Of a DNA stretch of 64,000 bases, positions 59,045 through 64,000 are shown in pieces. Every line of letters starts with the position of its first letter. Position 1 is the first letter of the stretch. Source of the stretch: Thalassobacterium sedimentorum. GTDB lineage: Bacteria; Verrucomicrobiota; Verrucomicrobiia; Opitutales; Coraliomargaritaceae. Both the position numbers and the translations under genes were made by a program. The notes under the pieces are model-generated. The model made no database searches. It was not told the DNA's origin and saw nothing but the letters and a program-made list of their open reading frames with translations. The DNA is taken from assembly GCF_031127905.1 (NCBI RefSeq), contig NZ_JARXIC010000009.1, forward strand, positions 94,693-158,692. The letters are read 5' to 3'.

Positions 59045-60060
59045 AGCCGATTGAAATCATAGGCGCCGGACTTGCCGGACTCGCTCTCGGCAATGCGCTA
59101 CAAGCAAATGGCATCCCCGTGACTTTACATGAAGCCGGCACACTACCGCGTCATCGCGTGTGCGGCGAATTCATCTGCGGGCGCGGATCCGATGCACTAC
59201 ATTCTCTGGGCTTAGGCACATCACTAAGAGACGCTTGCACTCATAAAAGTACTGTTTGGTATTTGCAAGGCCGAGCAAGATTGCGTCAGACACTTCCCAA
59301 ACCAGCGCTTGGCCTATCACGCTACGTACTCGACCAACGCCTGGCCGACAGCTTTCAAGAGACAGGTGGTCAGCTCATACTCAAATCCCGTAAAAAACTC
59401 AACTCCCGCCCAATCGCCCGAGTGCATTGCCAAGGACGCAAGCCCGCCCGCAGTGATTGGGTAGGACTCAAGCTGCACTGCCAAGACCTGCCACTCGAAG
59501 CCGACCTGGAACTACACCTGGGCACCAGCGGCTATGTCGGTTTATCTAAAATCGAGAATAACAAAGTCAATGTCTGCGCACTATTTAAACAACGCTCTGG
59601 TTTAAAAGCAAAACGCACTGACTATTTACTCAAATATTTGAAAAACAGCAAACTCGGCTACGTCGCTGAAAAATTATGCGCAGCAACAATTCTACCAGAA
59701 AGTCACTGTGGTGTGGCTGGAGTCGAGTTCTCTCGAATCCCCTCATCTGACTCATCTAAGCTCTTTCTCGGCGACGCTTACAGCGTGATTCCACCATTCA
59801 CTGGGAATGGGATGTCGATCGCCTTAGAAGCAGCCGAACTTGCATATCCGATGCTATATAAATATGCCACCGGAACTCAAACATGGCAGCGCACTGTCAA
59901 TCAAATCAATCTGTTGCAGCATGCTCGCTTTGATTCCAGGCTGCGCGCAGCCCGATGGCTACACCCATGGATCCACAGCAAGCCTGGACAATACGCACTC
60001 GGCACACTCGCACGCACACAGCTACTTCCCTTCAAGCTCCTCTATTCGATTACTCATTAA
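59041..60060 (+). CDS. FAD-dependent oxidoreductase (geranylgeranyl reductase/hydroxylase-like)
   Basis: 339 residues from the ATG that overlaps the preceding TGA. N-terminal FAD motif IEIIGAGLAGLALGNAL, RHRVCGEFICGRGSDAL as in geranylgeranyl-reductase-like flavoproteins, and the second FAD motif LFLGDAYSVIPPFTGNGMSIALEAAELA, read in parts FLGDAYS and FTGNGMSIALE. Relatives hydroxylate aromatic rings or reduce isoprenoid chains. In bacterial type III PKS clusters the flavoprotein often oxidises the phenolic product. It overlaps the PKS start (TAATG). Confidence 0.86.
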   Translation: MKPIEIIGAGLAGLALGNALQANGIPVTLHEAGTLPRHRVCGEFICGRGSDALHSLGLGTSLRDACTHKSTVWYLQGRARLRQTLPKPALGLSRYVLDQRLADSFQETGGQLILKSRKKLNSRPIARVHCQGRKPARSDWVGLKLHCQDLPLEADLELHLGTSGYVGLSKIENNKVNVCALFKQRSGLKAKRTDYLLKYLKNSKLGYVAEKLCAATILPESHCGVAGVEFSRIPSSDSSKLFLGDAYSVIPPFTGNGMSIALEAAELAYPMLYKYATGTQTWQRTVNQINLLQHARFDSRLRAARWLHPWIHSKPGQYALGTLARTQLLPFKLLYSITH

Positions 60061-61097
60061 TGTACTTACAATCTATCAGCCATGCAGTGCCTCCACAGTC
60101 TTTAACGCAAAGCGAGTGCTGGGACATCTTACAAAATTCAGATGTGATTGACACCTTGAAACCACGCTCGCAAAGCATACTTGAAAAAGTGCTTAAAGGT
60201 GACAGTGGCATTCATAAACGACACTTTGCAACTGAACGAGTCGAAGATCTCTTTAGCTTGAATGCGCAGACACTTAATCAAAATTTTGAAATCGAAGCTC
60301 CCAAATTGTCTGTAGCAGCCCTGAGCGATGCCCTACTCAAAGCAGACGTAGAGGCAGACGCACTAGACGCGCTTTTCATTTGCACCTGCACCGGTTACTT
60401 GTGCCCCGGCCTAACGAGCTATGTAGCGGAACAAATGGGTATCTCTAACCGCGCCTTTCTTCAGGATATTGTAGGATTAGGCTGCGGGGCAGCAATTCCA
60501 AGTCTACGTAGTGCACAGGGGTTTCTAGCAGCAAATCCAGATGCAACTGTTGCCTGTATCGCTGTCGAGATCTGCTCTGCCGCCTTCTATCTCGACGACG
60601 ATCCGGGTGTGCTCATAAGTGCCAGTCTATTCGGAGATGCTGCAGCAGCGACCATATGGTCCGGCACAAATAAAGGACAGCAATACAAGATCGATCAGTT
60701 CAATACGCTCCACCATCCCGAACAACGCGAATTATTACGTTTTACCAACAGTGCAGGTAAACTGAAAAACAAACTCCACCGTTCAGTCCCTAAAATCGCT
60801 GCACATGCGGTCAAAAAACTCTATCGACAAATCGACATTAAAGAACCTCACGCAATCGCCGCACATGTCGGTGGCCGCGACGTACTCGACAGCTTAGAAT
60901 CGACCCTCACCATACCAACCTTACAAGCCAGCCGAAGCGCACTCGCGGATTACGGAAATACCAGCAGTCCTTCCGTACTAATCGCTGCGCAACGCATCCT
61001 CGAAAATACAGCGCCACGAAGCGCACGCATCTGGCTCACCTCCTTTGGAGCAGGCTTCGCGGCTCACTCCTGCCAACTGTCAAATAGCACGACGTAA
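60060..61097 (+). CDS. type III polyketide synthase (chalcone/stilbene synthase family)
   Basis: 345 residues from the ATG overlapping the previous stop (MYLQSISHAVPPQ). The catalytic triad is intact: Cys142 in VGLGCGAAIP, His269 in AAHVGGRDVLDSL and Asn300 in YGNTSSPSVL. Spacing of the three (127 and 31 residues) agrees with the family. It condenses acyl and malonyl CoA units into alkylpyrones, alkylresorcinols or similar phenols. The methyltransferase and flavoprotein just upstream point to a methylated and oxidised phenolic lipid or quinone. Chain length and product cannot be predicted. No acyl-CoA ligase is nearby. Confidence 0.92.
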   Translation: MYLQSISHAVPPQSLTQSECWDILQNSDVIDTLKPRSQSILEKVLKGDSGIHKRHFATERVEDLFSLNAQTLNQNFEIEAPKLSVAALSDALLKADVEADALDALFICTCTGYLCPGLTSYVAEQMGISNRAFLQDIVGLGCGAAIPSLRSAQGFLAANPDATVACIAVEICSAAFYLDDDPGVLISASLFGDAAAATIWSGTNKGQQYKIDQFNTLHHPEQRELLRFTNSAGKLKNKLHRSVPKIAAHAVKKLYRQIDIKEPHAIAAHVGGRDVLDSLESTLTIPTLQASRSALADYGNTSSPSVLIAAQRILENTAPRSARIWLTSFGAGFAAHSCQLSNSTT

Positions 61098-61181
61098 ATG
61101 CCATGTCATCTGACAAATACAGACTCCAAACAAATATGCGAACAAACTATTGAGGCACAGTTATTAAACGTGCACCCCTCA

Positions 61182-62357
61182 TTAAACTGACTCCAAAAGA
61201 CGGGTACGACGTAGCTGGCGTGGAAACTGAAGTGTGATCGCCGTGCCTTTATCCTTGTGCGATTCAATATTTATGCAGCCTCCATGCTCACGCATAATAC
61301 GCTCCACAATCATCATCCCCAAGCCATGCCCTTCTTTCTTGGTGGTATAATAGGCCTGAAACACCTTCGACAGATCCTCTTCGGAAATGCCGGAACCGGT
61401 ATCTACAAACTGTAAGAAGACATGGTCTGCATCACGACGCGCTAACACACGCAAACTGCCACCCGGTTGCATCGCTTCCATCGCGTTTTTAATCAAATTG
61501 AAAAAGACCTGTTTGATTTGTCCCCGATCGCCTAATATCGCAGGCAAATCATCGCTCACTTCTACTTTCACGGATAGCTGCCGATTACTGAGCTCGACTT
61601 CTTGCACACACAGCACCTCTTCCACCAATTCTAATAGGTCCAATTCGTTCAACTCAGGCTTTTGTGGACGTACCGCCTCTAAGAAATGAGTAATAATACC
61701 GTCCAGGCGTTGCACCTCTCCCTGACACACCTGCAGCGACTCCGCCAATTTAGCCGCATCTTTTTGCTCTGTCAGTTTCTTTAATTTGCGCTCAATCAAC
61801 TGTAGATGAATCGTCAATGAATTGAGCGGATTCCCCAGTTCATGAGCCACCCCCGCCGCCAAGCGAACGATTGACGAAGTGCGCTCGCTTTCGATTCGCT
61901 CCTCCATGGAAACACGTTCCTCCGTAATATCGGACAATACAATCACATAGCCCCCGGAATCATCATGCCCGACCTGTGCATCGATCGGCACCATATAAAG
62001 ACGCACCACACGATGCTCCGGATAGCTCAGCTCAATCTCCCGCGAAAGCACCGGAGCCGACTTTTTCTGCCCCCCGACGGTCTCACTATGGATCGATTTG
62101 GCCAGATCCGGCACCATCTTCCATAGTCGGGTCACCCCAACGTCGTTCTCCTTTAAACCAATCAATAGCAAAGCTGCGTTGTTGGCGTATTGCACCACTC
62201 CATCCGAATCAATCACCAGAATCCCATCGTGGATGGTATTAAAGACAGTCTCCTGCATCTTACGCTCACGCGCCAAGCGCTGCACGAGGATACCTAGATT
62301 CACCGAATCCAGATCTTCGATTCGTCCTAAGATTTTTTCAAGTCCGGTGGTTTTCAT
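61182..62357 (-). CDS. PAS-containing NtrB-like sensor histidine kinase
   Basis: 391 residues without membrane helices, so cytoplasmic. A helical start (about 1-35), PAS domain (about 36-145, with [13 protein letters not shown] and [11 protein letters not shown]), HisKA with H172 in [14 protein letters not shown], and an ATPase domain with [21 protein letters not shown] and [13 protein letters not shown]. The HELGNPLNS and GLGM features place it with the NtrB/AtoS-like kinases. Such kinases usually partner an NtrC-type regulator, which is not in the window. It follows coaB by 9 bp. Confidence 0.92.
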   Translation of the reverse strand: MKTTGLEKILGRIEDLDSVNLGILVQRLARERKMQETVFNTIHDGILVIDSDGVVQYANNAALLLIGLKENDVGVTRLWKMVPDLAKSIHSETVGGQKKSAPVLSREIELSYPEHRVVRLYMVPIDAQVGHDDSGGYVIVLSDITEERVSMEERIESERTSSIVRLAAGVAHELGNPLNSLTIHLQLIERKLKKLTEQKDAAKLAESLQVCQGEVQRLDGIITHFLEAVRPQKPELNELDLLELVEEVLCVQEVELSNRQLSVKVEVSDDLPAILGDRGQIKQVFFNLIKNAMEAMQPGGSLRVLARRDADHVFLQFVDTGSGISEEDLSKVFQAYYTTKKEGHGLGMMIVERIMREHGGCINIESHKDKGTAITLQFPRQLRRTRLLESV

Positions 62358-62366
62358 AATTGTGTC

Positions 62367-63014
62367 TTAAGCGCTTGGCGTCACCAATTGAATCAGTTCC
62401 TGAGCGATGGCTGCTTTCGTGGTCGGGCCTAGCTTTACGGAACTGCCGTCCGCAGCGATCAACAGCACCTCATTCGTATCCGCAGCAAAGCCAACGCCTG
62501 GCTGGCCGACTTCGTTGGCCACAATGAAATCAAGATTCTTCGACAAGAGTTTCTCTTTCGCATAAGTCACCACATCGTTCGTCTCAGCCGCAAAGCCAAC
62601 CACAGTTTGATGGGCTTTGCGATCGGTCATTGTCTTTAAAATATCGGTGGTGCGCTCCAGCTCGATGTTCATCGAGGCCATATCTTTTTTTTCCTTTTTC
62701 GCATGCTGGACGACTGGGCGAAAATCACTGACCGCGGCCGTCATAATCAACACATCACAGGCATCGAAGAGCGCATCGACCTGATGAAACATTTCTTCCG
62801 CGGTCACCACCGGGTAAAGGATCGCCCCATCCGGCTCCTCCAAGGCCACAGGCCCGGCGACTAGATCGACGTTCCATCCCGCTTGCAGAGCGGCCTCGGC
62901 GAGGGCAAAGCCCATCTTTCCCGTCGATGGATTGCTGATAAAGCGCACCGGATCGATAAATTCACGGGTGGGGCCCGCAGTAATAAGACAACGAATAGAG
63001 CTTGCGTTCGACAT
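62367..63014 (-). CDS. coaB: stand-alone phosphopantothenate-cysteine ligase
   Basis: 215 residues from the ATG at 63014 ([16 protein letters not shown]); the frame opens further upstream without homology. Family motifs: [23 protein letters not shown] read as AGPTREFID and [34 protein letters not shown] and IVANEVG. It joins cysteine to phosphopantothenate using a nucleotide. Most bacteria fuse it to CoaC (CoaBC); here the CoaC flavoprotein half is absent and must be encoded elsewhere. It lies upstream of the kinase in a two-gene group. Confidence 0.92.
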   Translation of the reverse strand: MSNASSIRCLITAGPTREFIDPVRFISNPSTGKMGFALAEAALQAGWNVDLVAGPVALEEPDGAILYPVVTAEEMFHQVDALFDACDVLIMTAAVSDFRPVVQHAKKEKKDMASMNIELERTTDILKTMTDRKAHQTVVGFAAETNDVVTYAKEKLLSKNLDFIVANEVGQPGVGFAADTNEVLLIAADGSSVKLGPTTKAAIAQELIQLVTPSA

Positions 63015-63039
63015 AAGCCTTAAAACTCTAGGCGAACTC

Positions 63040-63828
63040 ATGCCAGAATCGCAACCCAGCAACTCACCTATTTCAAAAAATCCGCAACCCACGGATAAAC
63101 AGCCCGTCAAAAAGGAGAATACCTTTCTGAACCTGGGCTTTAATTTGATCCTTCCCATCCTGCTACTCAACAAGGGTAAAAAATGGCTGGGCCCCTACTT
63201 AGAGCCATATTTTGAGAACGTAGCCGTCGGCATCTTACTGATCGCCATCGCCTTTCCCATCGCTTATTTCATCTACGACTACGTCAAGCGCTCGAAATAC
63301 AATATCTTTTCCATTCTAGGACTGGTCAGCGTGTTACTCACCGGAGGCATCGGCATTCTCGAAATCCCGACCGAATGGTTTGCCGTCAAAGAAGCCGCCA
63401 TACCGCTATTACTAGGTCTGGCAGTGCTTATTTCGCTCAAGACCCCCTACCCGCTGATTCGCACACTGCTCTACAACCCAGAAATGATCGACGTGGACAA
63501 AGTGCATAACGCGCTGGTGGCGCACCAGTCGGAGAGCGCCTTCGAAAAGCTACTAGTGCGCTGCACTTGGCTGCTTGCAGCCTCTTTTCTACTCAGCGGA
63601 GTGCTCAACTATTTCCTCGCCCGCTGGATCGTCGTCAGCCCCAGTGGCACCGATGCCTTTAATTCTGAAGTCAGTAAAATGATGGCCTGGAGCTGGCCCG
63701 TCATCGCGGTGCCCAGCATGGTGATCATGATGGTTGCGCTGATGCAACTGCTCAAAGGCATCAAAGCCATGACTGGCCTCGAACTGGAAGACGTGCTGCA
63801 CGGTGCGCAAGCGAAAGAAGAGAAATAA
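63040..63828 (+). CDS. VC0807-like multi-pass membrane protein
   Basis: 262 residues from the ATG at 63040 (MPESQPSNS), divergent from coaB with 25 bp between start codons. A Pro/Ser-rich hydrophilic start is followed by about six predicted helices (for example [66 protein letters not shown] and [17 protein letters not shown]). The pattern with LTGGIGIL and NYFLARWIV is like the VC0807 membrane family, whose function is unknown. Weak match; treat as an integral inner-membrane protein. Confidence 0.6.
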   Translation: MPESQPSNSPISKNPQPTDKQPVKKENTFLNLGFNLILPILLLNKGKKWLGPYLEPYFENVAVGILLIAIAFPIAYFIYDYVKRSKYNIFSILGLVSVLLTGGIGILEIPTEWFAVKEAAIPLLLGLAVLISLKTPYPLIRTLLYNPEMIDVDKVHNALVAHQSESAFEKLLVRCTWLLAASFLLSGVLNYFLARWIVVSPSGTDAFNSEVSKMMAWSWPVIAVPSMVIMMVALMQLLKGIKAMTGLELEDVLHGAQAKEEK

Positions 63829-63830
63829 CG

Positions 63831-63946
63831 GGTAGGGACGCCTCGCCGAGGCGTCCGTTCGTCGACCCGGTCGTAAACGACGGTGAAGGTTACAGACGCT
63901 CGCTGCGCCCTCGAACCGACGGCTCTTTCGGCGAAAGAGCCCTACC
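63831..63946. repeat. REP-like inverted pair (BIME-like element)
   Basis: GGTAGGG at 63831-63837 leads into a 21-bp palindrome (63836-63856, 10-bp arms, 1-base centre). A second 21-bp palindrome at 63921-63941 ends in CCCTACC (63940-63946), the reverse complement of the head. Both palindromes share the centre TCGCCGA (or its complement). The GTAG head with a hairpin is typical of REP elements. Confidence 0.85.
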
Positions 63947-63974
63947 TGAATGCCCATCAACGATTCTCTCGACC

Positions 63975-64000
63975 GGTAGGGACGCCTCGCCGAGGCGTCC
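63975..64000 (+). repeat. second copy of the REP-like palindrome (at the window end)
   Basis: 26 bases identical to 63831-63856, starting GGTAGGG and running into the window end. It is in the same orientation as the first copy. Confidence 0.9.

Overview
This 64 kb window is ordinary, gene-dense bacterial chromosome. It has about 58 genes on both strands and no intergenic gap over 300 bp. There is one tRNA and no rRNA, and I see no prophage, insertion sequence or CRISPR array. The gene set suggests a Gram-negative aerobic heterotroph: lipoproteins, YnbE/YdbL, an OlsF-like lipid acyltransferase, a caa3 oxidase with heme A synthesis, and sucAB-lpd. Starts almost never carry a Shine-Dalgarno motif. 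Together with protein flavour this points to Verrucomicrobiota, perhaps the Opitutae/Puniceicoccales side. That placement is my inference; there is no 16S gene here to confirm it.

Layout. 1-3131: end of sucA, then sucB and lpd (2-oxoglutarate dehydrogenase). 3254-4886: minus strand, a lipid-anchored ecotin and pyrD. 5078-8856: acidic unknown protein, ffh, bifunctional nuclease, dus. 8894-15358: minus strand, a split sensor/hybrid kinase pair, YgjP-like metallopeptidase, mazG, ArsC/Spx protein, GreA-like factor, rpmG, UDP-glucuronate decarboxylase. 15532-26524: nuclease-Rad3 helicase fusion, tandem AP2-like DNA-binding protein, YdiJ-like FAD/FeS dehydrogenase, acetyl xylan esterase family protein, hrpA. 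26610-35131: heme A synthesis (ctaA, ctaB), DUF420 protein, a divergent azurin-like lipoprotein, and the caa3 oxidase operon ending in CtaG.

35163-42962: SLC13 permease, Rrf2 regulator, gyrB, gyrA. 43085-49789: minus-strand run of NUC1 nuclease, OlsF-like acyltransferase, MASE1 hybrid kinase, ydbL, ynbE. 49939-55625: tRNA-Val, ilvN, ilvC, hemC, cobA-hemD fusion, cyclophilin, MenH-like hydrolase. 55777-58324: DUF4136 lipoprotein, a 28-residue membrane peptide, epimerase, HNH nuclease. 58400-61097: translationally coupled methyltransferase, flavoprotein and type III polyketide synthase, a small secondary-metabolite cassette. 61182-63828: NtrB-like kinase, stand-alone coaB, membrane protein. 63831-64000: REP-like palindromes.

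The items most worth a second look are the disulfide-free lipoprotein ecotin, the tandem AP2-like protein with a (CA)n leader, the type III PKS cassette, the split sensor pair, the REP-like element with GTAG heads, and strong hairpins lying directly against the ilvN and hemC start codons.
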